64,000 nt of DNA from Gonocerus acuteangulatus (GCA_946811695.1 OX328123.1:37413054-37477053), one strand, 5' to 3'; positions 34,288 to 45,983 are shown, counted from the first letter of the stretch. Made by a program: numbers and translations. The notes: generated from the letters alone by a model not told the origin.

Positions 34288-34756
34288 CCTTATGACTAGA
34301 CAGGACAGACCAACTTGTCAGTACTGTAATAAACAACTTACTGTTAAACACATCCTCACAGACTGTAGACAAAGACAAAATGATAACATCCCACAAAACA
34401 TGCACGAACTACTTACAGATGACAGTCACTACATCGGACAAATATTTGAATACCTCAGACATTTAAACATTTACGACCTCATATAATTTCGCATGAACAA
34501 ACTATATAAGTATACAAATATAAATACAACTGATTGAGAACTAAAGCCAACCTCTACAAGGAAGGGATTATGTCCTCTTGTTCTAGTATTAACATTATTA
34601 TTATTATTTTATTTATTTATTATTATTATTTTTTTATTCTTTATTTTTTTTTCTAATGTGAATTTTTGGTATATTTTCATACATATGTAAAACCCACTTT
34701 GCTGTTGAGTCGCCATAGTTGCGAAAAAATAAAAAAAATAAATAAATAAATAAATA
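34288..34756 (+). mobile_element. 5'-truncated LINE copy with target duplication
   Basis: AATTATTCTTA flanks it (34277-34287, 34757-34767). It begins at the ORF2 C-terminus (TRQDRPTCQYCNKQLTVKHI, ending at a stop near 34486) and is related to the LINE at 1-1795. A 3' UTR and (AAAT)n tail follow. It sits in the Tc1-like element. Confidence 0.8.
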
Positions 34757-36047
34757 AATTATTCTTAGAGAATTACTGTGACTTAAGCTACTCATTATTA
34801 CAAGAATAAACCAAGTAATAACAAATTAAGCAAAACATTGATGTATGGGGCCAACAAAAGGCAAAAACAGACAAAAATATGGATTCAAATCAATCAACAG
34901 AATGCTTAATCCTTCATTTTCTGGCAAACAGTGCGTAACAATGGTATGAATAATCCCTAATGTCTCTCATGTGACTAACCCTAGTGCTATAAATAAAATA
35001 AAACATGGATTGACCTGTTAAACTTAAAAAATCTCGAGATATGTAGGTGTTGCGATATTTTTGACGGCGAGTGTATAAGTGAATGTTAAAATTTAAAAAA
35101 GATAAATAAAACTGAATTGGGACAGGTCAAATGATGTCCTATGTCAAAATATCCAATCTTATATTAATAATAACAAAAATATACTAACAAAAGGTTAGCT
35201 TTGAAATAGCAATTAAAAAAATGGATGCAAGCCTGAGGAAGCAGGATGGGAATTCCTGCTTAATATAATGCTACAAAACCTATTGCTGGTGTCGAAAGCC
35301 ATAACGTTAACAAAAAAAAAAGTCCGACTCGCAGGAACTGCGTCATCTCAGCGCGGTTCCTTTCTTATCCCTAGTGTCATTTGGAAAGATTGAAATAGAA
35401 ACAGTTATTATTTTGGTTTGACCTTTTGTGAAATGTTTTGGTATGTGAAGATAAGGGCCTTACTCTTACTTGAAAATACACCCTACAGCCCCGACCAGTC
35501 ACGATAATACAAAGAAGAAATACTTATCACAGTTCAATGCATTGAAAAATATCAAAACGTTTCTCATTTTCTTGTCTTCTTCTACTATAATACTAATTCA
35601 AAAAATAAATGCAATTTCAAACAGAAAACAACCAATTAAAAAGTGAACTAAACAACTACAAAAACCCGTTCAAAAGAACAAAACAAACACATTTGAAGTT
35701 TTAAGCACTTATTTCTCCAATCGACATCGCCTAATTGAAAATTGCCTTTGGAACCTTTTTTTTGTAAAAAATGTAGTTTGCTTTCGAATGATTCCCTTCA
35801 GCTTACCATGATTTCCCAACCGTTTTTGAGATATTAAGGAAAATATACAAAGTTCCCGAAACTTTTCATGTCTATTAATAAAATATTTTACTCTAATCCT
35901 TCCTTAACTCCAAACTTAACCAGAATTTAAACATCTTTGTTTATCTGAATTTCAAACATGCAGAAATGTTTTAACTGAACCCCATGATTTTAAATACCCA
36001 AACCAAAAGTCCGACTCGCAGGAACTGCGTCATCTTAGCGCGGTTCC

Positions 36048-36089
<42 letters not shown>

Positions 36090-36251
36090 GGCACATCTAC
36101 ATCTAGGTCATTAGCGCCGACATCCAGGGTGTAGCGAGGAATTTCACCAGCGAGCCATGGGATGATAAAATTCCTGCCGGAGGTTGGGAATCGAACCCAC
36201 CATCTCCCGCTTATGAATCCAAGGCGCTAGCCATTAGACCACGGGTGACCC
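36048..36251 (-). mobile_element. tRNA-derived SINE, family 1
   Basis: The reversed SINE has a poly(T) (its poly(A) tail) at 36050-36086, and an inverted B box GGGAATCGAACCCACC. The target duplication is CGGTTCC (36041-36047 and 36252-36258). Confidence 0.85.
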
Positions 36252-37318
36252 CGGTTCCTGTTCATATCCCTATTCTCATTTGAAAAGCATAGAATAGAAA
36301 CAGATAATATTTTCCTCGGCCTTTGTTCAAAGGGTTTATACCTGGGGTCAGGTCCGCAAGACCCTAGAATCCTCTTCTACCGATACTTCATTTCATACGT
36401 TTCAATGAATTGGAAAATATCAAATATTTTCACACATTCCTGTGTTCTTTTACTATAGTAATAATTCTACAGATGAAATCAATTAAAAATTAAAATAAAA
36501 AAACCAACAGCATAAAGGCAATTGAAAATATTCAAAAGACGTCAACGAATCTTTTTCTCTGGGCAAGCTATATTTCTAACAATGAATTGTTTTTCTTATT
36601 TTGCCTAATCTGTTTTATTGTAAAATACATTATCCAACTATAAGCAATTAAAAAATAACAAGGAATAAAAACAGACAAAAAGAACAGTTCGAATAAGCAA
36701 AATCAATTACTTTAATGTTTAATGCACTTATTTCTCCGATTGACATCGCCTAATCAAAACTTTCATCAGAACCTTTTTTGTAGAGCATTTAGTAAGCTTT
36801 CTAATGGTATTCTTTCGTTTACCAAATTCTTAACCTTTTTCGAGATATTAAGGAAAATATACAAAGTTACCAAAACTTTTTATGTCTGTTAATAACATAT
36901 TTTATTCTAACCCTTCCTTAACTCCAAACGTAACCAAAATTTCAACATATTAGTTTTAATGAAAGTAGAACATGCAGAAAATGTTTCAACTGAATCCCAT
37001 GATTCTAAGTACCCAAATTAAAAACGGTATTCAAAAACTATTTTTCCAATTTTCTCGAAAACGGTTAAAGCTATCGCCTTGAAAATGGTTTCATTCGTTT
37101 TCCTAGCCCAAGAAGCCTATAAAAAGAGTACTTACAAGCTTATGAACTCAAAAAAGTAAGCGTTACGATTTTTTCTGCGCGAATTTCGCCCCAAACTCCA
37201 TCTTCCAGTGGGCGGATTTTGCTGGTTAACGAACTTGACCTTTCATATTGGACGACTGATTTTTGTACCAAATTTCATCAAAATCGGACCATTCGTCTTC
37301 GAGCTAGAGAGCGAACAG

Positions 37319-37384
<66 letters not shown>

Positions 37385-37388
<4 letters not shown>

Positions 37389-38600
37389 TTTGAGGTTTCT
37401 TCGCTGGGGAGAATTATTTGTGTTAATACGGCATTCTCCAGCGGTCGATTTATTTGCGTAATATTTCGCAGAAATCACATTCTGCTTCTTCAGACGGTCC
37501 ATGGCTTTAAATTTTTTGTATACTTGTTATTTTTTAATAACCTATATATTCGATTGATCATTGTTGTACCGAGGCCTGTTGACATAGAGTAGAGCCGATG
37601 GGATTGCTTTGAGACTGTTCTACGTCTTGCTTCTTTGCGCTTGCTTGTATTCTCCCACCCGATTTTCCTTCAATAGTTCTGAGAACGGGTTTCCATGTAG
37701 GATGTAGAATGACACCTTCATCTCTGTTCAGAGTCTTAGGTTGCTTGAATATTTCGACAGCCTCTCTTACTAGCCTTCTTTGACGATTGTCTTCTTTGGC
37801 TAGGACTCTGGCTTCGTCAAAAAGCATTTGCCCGGGACATTCCTCACCATGTCTTGCAACGGCAGACGTTTTTGTGCGTCTCAGGCGGTAGTCAGCGCAA
37901 TGTTGGCCTATTCTAGTGGCTATTTTCTTCCCCGTCTGTCCTACGTAGACTGTCCCACAGTCGCAAGGGAGAAGATAAACGCCTTTGTCTTGCAGCCTCT
38001 GTTTATCTTTTGCCGATCCTAGCCAGTCGCCTATTTTATCCAAAGGTCGAAAAGCGACGTCTACTCCTCGACTTATGAACAGTCTGCCTATCTTCTCACT
38101 TATCCCTCGGACGTATGGCAGCGATACTCTGTGACCCAGTTCTTCATTTTGTGTCTCAACAATTTCTTTTTGTTTTTTCTTTTTAATACGACTGACTGCT
38201 CTATCTACTTCCCTTGTTGCATAGCCGTTAGACTTGAGGTCGTTCTTGAGGAAAGCGAGTTCTTTATCCAGGTAGGCTTCGTTGCTACATAATTCGAAAG
38301 CCCTGTGAGTCAGAGTCTGCACAACTCCTCTCTTCTGCGCTGGGTGGTGGTGGGATTCAGCATGCAGATATCGTTCGGTAGATGTAGGTTTCCTGTAGAC
38401 TGTATGTCCCAATCCGCCGCCTGGTTCCTTGATGATCAGAAGATCCAAAAATGGAAGCTTTCCATCCTTCTCTTCTTCCATTGTAAAATTGATTGATGGG
38501 TGGGAAGCATTCAGAAAGCTTAGGAACTTTTTTAATTCTTCAGGACCATGCTGCCAGACTACTAATACGTCGTCTACGTATCTGAGCCACGTATGTATAA

Positions 38601-38612
<12 letters not shown>
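37385..38612 (-). mobile_element. Penelope-like element, 5'-truncated, GIY-YIG-bearing
   Basis: The minus-strand frame 38612-37560 opens in AT repeat and immediately enters the reverse transcriptase catalytic motif (WLRYVDDVLVVW). It goes through the thumb (GKLPFLDLLI, VYRKPTSTERYLHAESHHHP) to a GIY-YIG nuclease (GVYLLPCDCGTVYVGQTGKK, IATRIGQH). It ends after a basic Ser/Gln tail at 37560. About 350 residues remain; the fingers and most of the palm are missing, so it is inactive. RT plus C-terminal GIY-YIG is diagnostic of endonuclease-positive Penelope-like elements. Both flanks are (AT)n within family A copy 3. Confidence 0.85.
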
Positions 38613-38635
<23 letters not shown>

Positions 38636-39071
38636 CAAATTTGAACCACCGTTATTTTCGGTCTCTAGGGGTTCTGAAACGCGAAATTTTCTTGTCGGCA
38701 CTTCCGGATTGTTTCATTGTATCAACCTTATAAGCGGGGTTCCTCCCTATGGGGGAGGGAGGAACCGCGCTAAAAAACGGTATTCAAAAAATATTTTTCC
38801 AATTTTCTCGAAAACGGTTAAAGCTATCGCCTTGAAAATGGTTTCATTCGTTTTCCTAGCCCAGGAATCATATAAAACGAGTACTTAGAAGCTTATGAAC
38901 TCAAAAACGTAAGCGTTACGATTTTTTTTGCACGAATTTCGCCCCAAACGCCATCTTCCAGTAGGCGGATTTTGCTGGTTAACGAACTTGACCTTTCAAA
39001 TTGGACGAAGGATTTTTGTACCAAATTTCATCAAAATCGGACCATTCGTCTTCTATCTAGAGAGCGAACAG

Positions 39072-39143
<72 letters not shown>

Positions 39144-39146
<3 letters not shown>

Positions 39147-39962
39147 AATGATATATTACATTCACGAAAAAATTTTTAAATTCAAATAACCATCGATATT
39201 TTGAAAAGCCCGCGCAAATCACAAACCATATATACAAATAACATCGTATTATATATGATCAAAATTAATAATATTTTTGGACAATACTGGTATACAATAT
39301 ATCCATATTAAATGTACATCCAGATAACAATAAATTAATTATTTGGTATTGCAAAAAACATAATTATTATCTTTATATATAATCCAACAAACTGCGGAAG
39401 TTAGAAAAAATAAAGGACGCCAAACTTTCCCGCTCGAACGAAGCGTCACTCTAGTCTCAGCAGTCATAGGGAGAAGAAGTGAGTCGATTCCCAGCATTCA
39501 TGGAATGAGGAGCTGGGGTCTGTCCTCAGTAAATTACAGAAGTCAGTTGATCCCCAGCAGCCCTGAATTGAGGATCGTGAGTTGATTCTCAGCAACGACA
39601 TAGATAAGAAGTCTGTTGATTCTCAGCGTTGGTCGAATGCAGAGCTCTCCTCCCAGGAATACAGAGTGTATTGAGGTTTTGTTGGAAGCGGATTGATTTA
39701 GAGGTAGAAATTGTTTTTTTTGTAGTTGTCGATTATTTTATTATTGTTTGTGTGTATTTTAATATTGTTTTGTATTTCGGAATTGTCTAAGAATCAATAT
39801 TATATCGTTCATTCACTCGGAACTTTATCCCTGAGATTAATTTAAATTCATATAATAAAAGTAATTACAATTGTTTCATTCTTTTTATTAAAATAATTAA
39901 TCTTAACAGTTATTGGCGACCCAACGTGGCGCAATCATTTTTTATAATAATTAATCATTACA
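39144..39962 (+). mobile_element. Solo LTR in the (AT)n core of family A copy 2
   Basis: It runs from TGTAATGATATATTACATTC to TTAATCATTACA, with 8-bp inverted ends TGTAATGA/TCATTACA. It is related to the LTR at 3821. A PBS-like motif TGGCGACCCAACGTGGCGC occurs at about 39913-39931, inside the LTR. No internal region is present. Confidence 0.75.
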
Positions 39963-40021
<59 letters not shown>

Positions 40022-40159
40022 AATTTGAACCACCGTTATTTTCGGTCTCTAGGGGTTCTGAAACGCGAAATTTTCTAGTCGGCACTTCCGGATTGTTTCA
40101 TTGTATCAACCCTATAAGCGGGGTTCCTCCCTATGGGGGAGGAAGGAACCGCGCTAAAA

Positions 40160-41652
40160 CTGTATTTAACAACTATTTTTTCACTTTTCTCGAAAACGGT
40201 TAAAGATATCGCCTTAAAAATGGTTTCATTCGTTTTCCTAGGCCTAGAAGCCTATAAAACAAGTACTTGCAAGTATATGATATAAGAATAACAATTTTTT
40301 CCCCGCGCATTTTGCTCCAAAAACCATGTTCTGGTGGACGGATTCTGCTGGTTAACGAATTTGATCTTTCAAATTTGGTACAAAAATCTGTCGTCTAATT
40401 TGAAAGGTCAAGTTCGTTAACCAGCAGAATCCGCCCACTAGAAGATAGTGTTTGGGGCAAAATTCGCGCAAAAAAAATTGTAACGCTTACGTTTTTGAGT
40501 TCATATGCTTGCAGGTACCTGTTTTATAGGTTTCTTGGGCTAGGAAAACGAATGAAACCATTTTCAAGGCGATAGCTTTAACCGTTTCTGAGATAAGTGG
40601 AATCAATGTTTTTGTAAGTCATTATTTTTTTGTGAGTAGTTAGAATCGCGGGATTCAATTGAAATATTTTCTAAATCTTGGAAATTAGTTCCAACTAAGA
40701 TGTTTAAATTTTGGTTATATTTGGATATAAGGAAATATGCGAAAAAAAATATTTTATTAATAGACATGAAAAGTTTTCGGATCTCCATACATTTTTCGTA
40801 AATATCTCGATAACGTTTGGGAAATCGTAATAAGTGGAAAGTGACCATTCGAATGCTTACTAAATTCTCTACAAAAAAGGTTCTGAAGCAATATTCGATG
40901 GGGCAACGTCAATGAGAGATATAAGCGCTTAAAACTTAAAAAGTGTTTGTTTTGTTGTTTTAAAATGGTTTTTCTCTTTCTTTATCTCACTTTTTAATTG
41001 GTTGTTTCTACTTTTAAATTGCATTTATCTGTAAAATTAGTATTGTAGTAAAATAAGCTAAGAAACGGTGAAAGGTATTGGTAATAAGTTTGGAGTGGCT
41101 GTGGTAATCATGATGGCAGTGGCTAATCATGATGACGTAGTTTGTTTTGAATTCTCCTATCTATATAACCTTCCTCATAGCCTCCAACTGAAGTTATCGT
41201 TATTTCTTATTTTATAGAAAGATTTAACCCACGACAGAATGGAATTTTATTCGCCATGAAGCACATATTTATAGTTTATTATAACAGTAAAACGAATTTG
41301 CTAGTAAAACAAGATACTTAAAATGACAACAAATTTTTGGTTGTTTCGAATATAGCCTTCTCAGCAGTAGCCAAAGAGTTAGTACGTTTTCAGTACATAA
41401 TTGTATTGATTTATACAGATTAAGAATTATCCGCTTCTGTGTAAGTTGACTACTGTCAGTTTCCTGTGATTTAGGATGCTAATCTATTCCATTTCTTCGA
41501 GATGTAACCGCGCTAAGATGACACAGTTCCTGCGAGTCGGACTTTTGTTCTCTAAGGGTACTGAAATGTAAAATTTTCTAGTAGGGACTTCTGGATTGCG
41601 TCATGTGGTCAACTTTATAAACCGGGTTCCTCCCTATGGAACCGTGCTAAAA
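40160..41652. mobile_element. Head-to-head Helentron-like family A fragments (copies 4 and 5)
   Basis: 40160-40380 is plus-oriented mid-element. From about 40385 to 41547 the same element runs reversed to its own 5' end (CCGCGCTAAGATGAC..GTTCCTGCGAGTCGGACTT). 41548-41652 is a plus-oriented 3' end with a shortened hairpin. At 40340-40440 the two mid-segments face each other and would fold back. Confidence 0.65.
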
Positions 41653-41754
41653 CAATGCCCACCCTGAGAAGAAACTTTCAGAATAATATTACATATTCGT
41701 GCACTAATAATAATTTAATTTTTATGAATAAAGAAAATTAAAAAAAAAACTAAC

Positions 41755-41813
41755 CTGGGTTAGAAGGAGCTTCTTGATCAGAAGGAGGGGATGCTCTAGA
41801 CTTTGATTTGATT
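41755..41813 (-). CDS. Host gene exon g (59-nt small exon)
   Basis: The acceptor is TTCTTTGCAG and the donor CCCAG|GTTAG; phase is 2 in, 1 out. It encodes IKSKSRASPPSDQEAPSNP, a Ser/Pro-rich linker following the helix of exon f. It lies just right of a Helentron-like element whose 3' end is at 41652. The next intron is the largest of the gene (15 kb, nested transposons). Confidence 0.72.
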
Positions 41814-41819
41814 CTGCAA

Positions 41820-43150
41820 AGAAAAGTAAAATAGTTTATTATTATTTATAAAATAACTTTTTATTTAGTAAACAGGATAGATATTATTACATAAATACAT
41901 TATTTTATAATAGTAGAAGAAAATTCTGTTGATTATAAATACGAATAAAAATAATTGAGAAGAGATAGTTGACCGTTGAGATTAAGAAGGTTTAGATCAA
42001 GATTCGGTCATGTATTGAATAGAACTACATTTTAGAACTGAAATGAGTTGTATTTAGTTTATGCCAAAGTTTTGGCTTGGCTTGCAAACTGTTTTCAGGG
42101 CTATGGAGGAAGGGGAGAACTGATCCGTTTTGCACAGGCTACCATTTTCTGACTTACCAACTTATTCCCTGTGACCATCGATATATTGCCGATAATTTCA
42201 GGATTAGTAATTAAGAGGTTATTGCATTAGGGCCGAAATTATGGGTATATATTTCTTATGAATAATTTTATTAATCACAGACAAGTAAATTTTATTTGAA
42301 GGGGTACTCCTGTCAATAGAGCTCAGAAAATGTTCCTAGCATTTTTTCTTACTGAATGAAATATTAATGATAAGGATTAGTGTTAAATACCCGTGATGCC
42401 TTTTTTCTTTTATTTACTGCCAATTTACATTCATTGTTGCACCAGGGAACTGGCTGTTTTTGTTTTTTTTGCGTACTTGGAGTTTTGTTCATTAATCCTA
42501 TTATTTTTATAACAGATGAAAAATTTACGGAATCATATAATTCTTTTATTAACTTCAGAAAATGTTTATGCAATTTTTCCTATCAGCTAGTACTTTGGAT
42601 TTGTTCTAAACATGATTGGAACTAGAGGAGGGCTTATTGTGATAGGGGTGTGAATACTGACATGCGGATCTGGGATCAATTCCAAAGTAAAACGGGAGTG
42701 AATAATGCTGTACAACAATCAGATATATCAATATTCTAAATTGTTATTAATTCGTTGAATGTCAAAGTTAAATCTCCTCTAAAGAATGGGATAGATATTA
42801 TGGGAAACGAGCTTTACATACTTTTCTCAACAACCTTTTTGGATGGAGGATAGAAAACGTAAAGTATTAAACAGGGGAGGCTCAAATTGTGGTGAGGGTT
42901 TGAAGCAACTTCAGGCATGCACAACATGCCCACACATCACCGAGTGTGCAAAATGTTAATTTATATTTATTGTCAACATAAAAAATTAAAATAATTAAAT
43001 ATAGCCAAAACAGTCACAGCCTTCTGGAAGAAAAATATAGTATAGATAAATAAATATAATTGTTTTCATACTTTTTGGTGGAGTACTGTCACTAGGCATT
43101 GGTTGGAGTTGTGGGCGAGCGCTTTTGACATAAGTATGTCATTCTCAAGC
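41820..43150. other. Intron, no repeat identified
   Basis: No exon or recognisable element. A minus-strand frame at 42573-42364 (LIKELYDSVNFSSVIKIIG and VPWCNNECKLAVNKRKKASR) resembles the post-endonuclease linker of LINE ORF2 (PWWNxEC), so a small LINE fragment is likely there. Confidence 0.45.
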
Positions 43151-43159
43151 TACTGAGTC

Positions 43160-43313
43160 CTAAAAGTACTTCTAATGAACCAATTTAGTTTATTTTTACG
43201 ACACATTTTTCTCACATTGATGGGGGAATACTATATACAAAGTTTCGTGGCGAAAAAACAAAAACTCTGGCTCGTATCTTGTTAACGGACACATATATAA
43301 CTATATATGCATA

Positions 43314-43373
<60 letters not shown>

Positions 43374-44085
43374 AATGATATATTACATTCTTGAAAATAT
43401 TTTTAAATTCAAATAACCATCGATATTTTGAAAAGCCCGCGCAAATCACAAACCATATATACAAATAACATCATATTATATACGATCAAAATTAATAATA
43501 TTTTTGGACAATACTGGTATACAATATATCCATATTAAATTTACATCCAGATAACAATAAATTAATTATTTGGTATTGCAAAAAACATAATTATTATCTT
43601 TATATATAATCCGGCAAACTGCGGAAGTTGGAAAAAGGGAAGCCAAAGTTTCCCGCTCGAGTAGTCAGTCGATTCCCAGCTTTCATGGAATGAGGAGCTG
43701 GGGTCTGTCCTCAGTGGATTCTCAGCAGCGATAGAGAGAAGTTAGTTGATTCTCAGCGTTGGTCGAATGCGGAGCTCTCCTCCAAGGAGTACGGAGTGTA
43801 TTGAAGCCTTGTTGGAATCGGATTGATTTAGAGGTAAAAATTGTTTTTTTTTTGTAGTTGTTGATTATTTTATTATTATTTGTGTGTATTTTAATATTGT
43901 TTTGTATTTCGGAATTGTCTAAGAATCAATATTATATCGTTCATTCACTCGGAACTTTGATCCCTGAGATTAAGTTAAATTCATATAATAAAAGTAATTG
44001 TTTCATTCTTTTTATTAAAATAATTAATCTTAACAGTTATTGGCGACCCAACGAGGTGCAATCATTTTTATAATAATTAATCATT

Positions 44086-44140
<55 letters not shown>

Positions 44141-44263
44141 TTTAATTGGGGTCATTTTTCGTGTCTACAAGGTAGGGTCGATACAGATTCGAAGAAATTT
44201 TTCAAAAATTCCGTCATGAGTGCAACCTCAATAGCTACTTTCCTTCGGAGGAAAGTGCTAAAA
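43160..44263 (+). mobile_element. Helentron-like family B copy 3 with a solo LTR in its core
   Basis: 5'-truncated: it retains one 145-bp-type unit (43160-43290), then the (AT)n core (43298-43370 and 44089-44137). The 3' end has CCGTCATGAGTGCAACCTCA and the hairpin TTTCCTTCGGAGGAAA, ending GTGCTAAAA at 44263. Confidence 0.7.
43371..44088 (+). mobile_element. Solo LTR in the (AT)n core of family B copy 3
   Basis: It starts TGTAATGATATATTACATTC and ends TCATTACA. It is closest to the solo LTR at 39144, with internal deletions (718 against 819 bp). A degenerate PBS-like motif is at about 44041-44059. Confidence 0.75.
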
Positions 44264-44492
44264 TGCACTTACATGTGGCATCTACAGAAACCGACTAATA
44301 CTCTCTTAATCGCAGTATAAATATTCTATCATTACCTCAACAGTGATTGGAGGATGACGTACTTATGTCACCCACAGTACTCGAACCAATGCCAGTGATG
44401 GCCATCCCTAGCAAAAGGTGACAACACTATATTTACTGGCGGGTCTAATCCCTTAGATTATTTAAATAAATTATTAAAATAAGCTGACATAC

Positions 44493-44551
44493 TTTCCAAC
44501 AGCTCCTTCAATAGCAGATTGAACAATCCTAGCCATGGGATCAATAGCTGA
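44493..44551 (-). CDS. Host gene exon f (59-nt small exon)
   Basis: A TTTTTAG acceptor and GTATGT donor flank a 59-nt exon (phase 0 in, 2 out). It encodes SAIDPMARIVQSAIEGAVG plus two bases that complete Lys in the next exon. The segment is an amphipathic helix candidate and is the only hydrophobic-patterned stretch of the protein, so it may be a protein-interaction helix. The intron to exon e is only 93 bp. Confidence 0.75.
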
Positions 44552-44644
44552 CTAAAAACAAAATAATACATTAAAATCTTAAGACTTGCAAAATATAATA
44601 CATAATGAAATACGTATGAATCATTTTGTACAATAGTCACATAC

Positions 44645-44871
44645 TCCTTTCATTCTTTCAGCTCTCCTCCTGGACAATTCAGTGCGTAAATCAACTCCTT
44701 TCTTAGTTGAATCTTCTTTAACAGGTTCATCACTTCGTTTCTTTTTAACAGGGGCCTCCTCTTCAAGAACTTTCTTACTCTCGCCTGTCCTTTTTAAAGT
44801 CAATGCGATTCTTGTAGACAAAGTTTCTTTGACTTTTGATTCCTTGTTTTCTTCATGATGTGCTTTGTTAT
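44645..44871 (-). CDS. Host gene exon e, Lys/Glu-rich segment
   Basis: The acceptor is TTTAG (after GATC) and the donor is GGA|GTATGT; phase is 1 in, 0 out (227 nt, 75 whole codons). The encoded segment includes STRIALTLKRTGESKK, APVKKKRSDEPVK and GVDLRTELSRRRAERMKG. It is basic, helix-prone and rich in phosphorylatable Ser/Thr. It joins the next exon without a split codon. The open frame continues a short way past the donor, but the downstream phases fit only if splicing occurs here. Confidence 0.8.
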
Positions 44872-44879
44872 CTAAAGAT

Positions 44880-45970
44880 CAAACAAAAACTAAAATGAAA
44901 TAAAAAGTTTCAGGAAAAGGAAGTTTGTAAATGACTTTATTTTATAATTGACAAGAAAGTAAAAAGGAAAATTAATTCTAAAATGGGATGGTAAACAGGT
45001 GTTCCAGTGAAAAATTCACAGAATATCCAAGGCCATATTATATAGCTAATAATGACAAAAAGGAACATAAAAATGGCTTAAAATGAGCAGAGACTTGTGA
45101 CTTCTCTTCCTTTCCTGCCTATCCCCTAACCTCTCCTATCCTGTATTTTTGGTTCCCTCCTGGGGATCCAATCCCTCCCTACTCTCTCTCTCTGGTTGTG
45201 TAATTCCCATTACTCAAACAACGCCCGGATTTTCATCCAATCGAAGGATGAGTTAGCTCATGCTGATGGATGAATGGCAACAGGTATTAGGCAAGTAATA
45301 ACAAAATTTATTTGGAAGGAAATAAAATTAAAAAAATACTACTTCCATATCTATTAATTAACTAAATATATGAAGATTTTGAAAAATAGCTCTGTACATT
45401 TTCAGATAGAATTAAGGAGAAAACTATGTGTTTGTAGCTAGAAACAAATCAAAAATATTAACCATTTCACTGCTGGCGAATGAAGGATCTTGTAGCACCC
45501 GATATGCTCGATGCTTATCCATCTAGCTTCCTCTGTACGCTAGCCAATCTCTCCTCATCTCGACCTCACTATCATTCAACTATTTTGTCTCACTCAGTAG
45601 CCCCATGTTATATATTTGCAATTATTAACTTATAATGTCCAATGTTCTTTATATTGGTAACTTTATACTAACTAAACTAAAAGAAATTTTCTATCATGGA
45701 AATGAATATGAACAAAAGCCCCTAAAATCTTTGTCTGTGCTCTACTGGGGCATTTGCTTCATCTCTTCATCAGACTGAAAACGAGGATAAAAGTAATTAA
45801 TAATAACAAATGAAAGGCTGATTCAGAAAATTCAAGCCTTTATACCTCAGCCATTTGTATATTATAATTATGTAAATACATTTGGATAAGCGAAAAATGT
45901 TGACAATTTGGAAAGTTTAATTTGAATAGTAAACTTGTGAACTATTGCTTTTTAAAGTGGTATGAGATTT
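44880..45970. other. Intron, no exon seen
   Basis: 45100-45300 is GC-richer and resembles LINE 3' debris. TTAACCATTTCACTGC at 45461 may be a piggyBac-like end. Nothing else is recognised. Confidence 0.4.
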
Positions 45971-45983
45971 TATTATGACTCAC

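Larger units (their letters stand above)
31106..35073 (-). mobile_element. Tc1-like transposon inserted in the SINE
   Basis: The terminal inverted repeats share CGTCAAAAATATCGCAACACCT and are flanked by TA (31104-31105 and 35074-35075). A minus-strand transposase fragment near 31690-31470 reads WENILFTDVTRMCLNSPDGH, the second-Asp region of Tc1/mariner DDE enzymes, with later frame breaks. Two further insertions (32011-34244, 34288-34756) disrupt it. Confidence 0.8.
30983..35109 (+). mobile_element. SINE family 2 (5'-truncated) split by a Tc1-like transposon
   Basis: SINE parts are 30983-31103 and 35076-35109. AACTGAATTGG flanks the whole at 30972-30982 and 35110-35120, so the SINE duplication encloses the Tc1 insertion. 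The tail motif GTTAAAATTTAAA continues across the gap. Confidence 0.8.
36008..38775 (+). mobile_element. Helentron-like family A copy 3, hosting a SINE and a Penelope-like element
   Basis: Ends are as in copies 1 and 2. A reversed SINE lies in its 5' end (36048-36251). Its (AT)n core (37322-37385 and 38609-38636) is interrupted by a truncated Penelope-like element. Confidence 0.7.
35321..40159 (+). mobile_element. Helentron-like family A copy 2, host of copy 3 and a solo LTR
   Basis: The parts are 35321-36007, 38776-39143 and 39963-40159. The 5' end is AGTCCGACTCGCAGGAACTG; the 3' hairpin and GCGCTAAAA end at 40159. Copy 3 interrupts it after CCCAAACCAAAA, where copy 1 runs on uninterrupted. 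A solo LTR occupies its (AT)n core. Confidence 0.7.

Noticed and set aside
37208..37461. ORFs rich in Ile-Tyr (also at 1582, 3697, 28203, 39031, 59270)
   Set aside because: Translations of (AT)n microsatellites.
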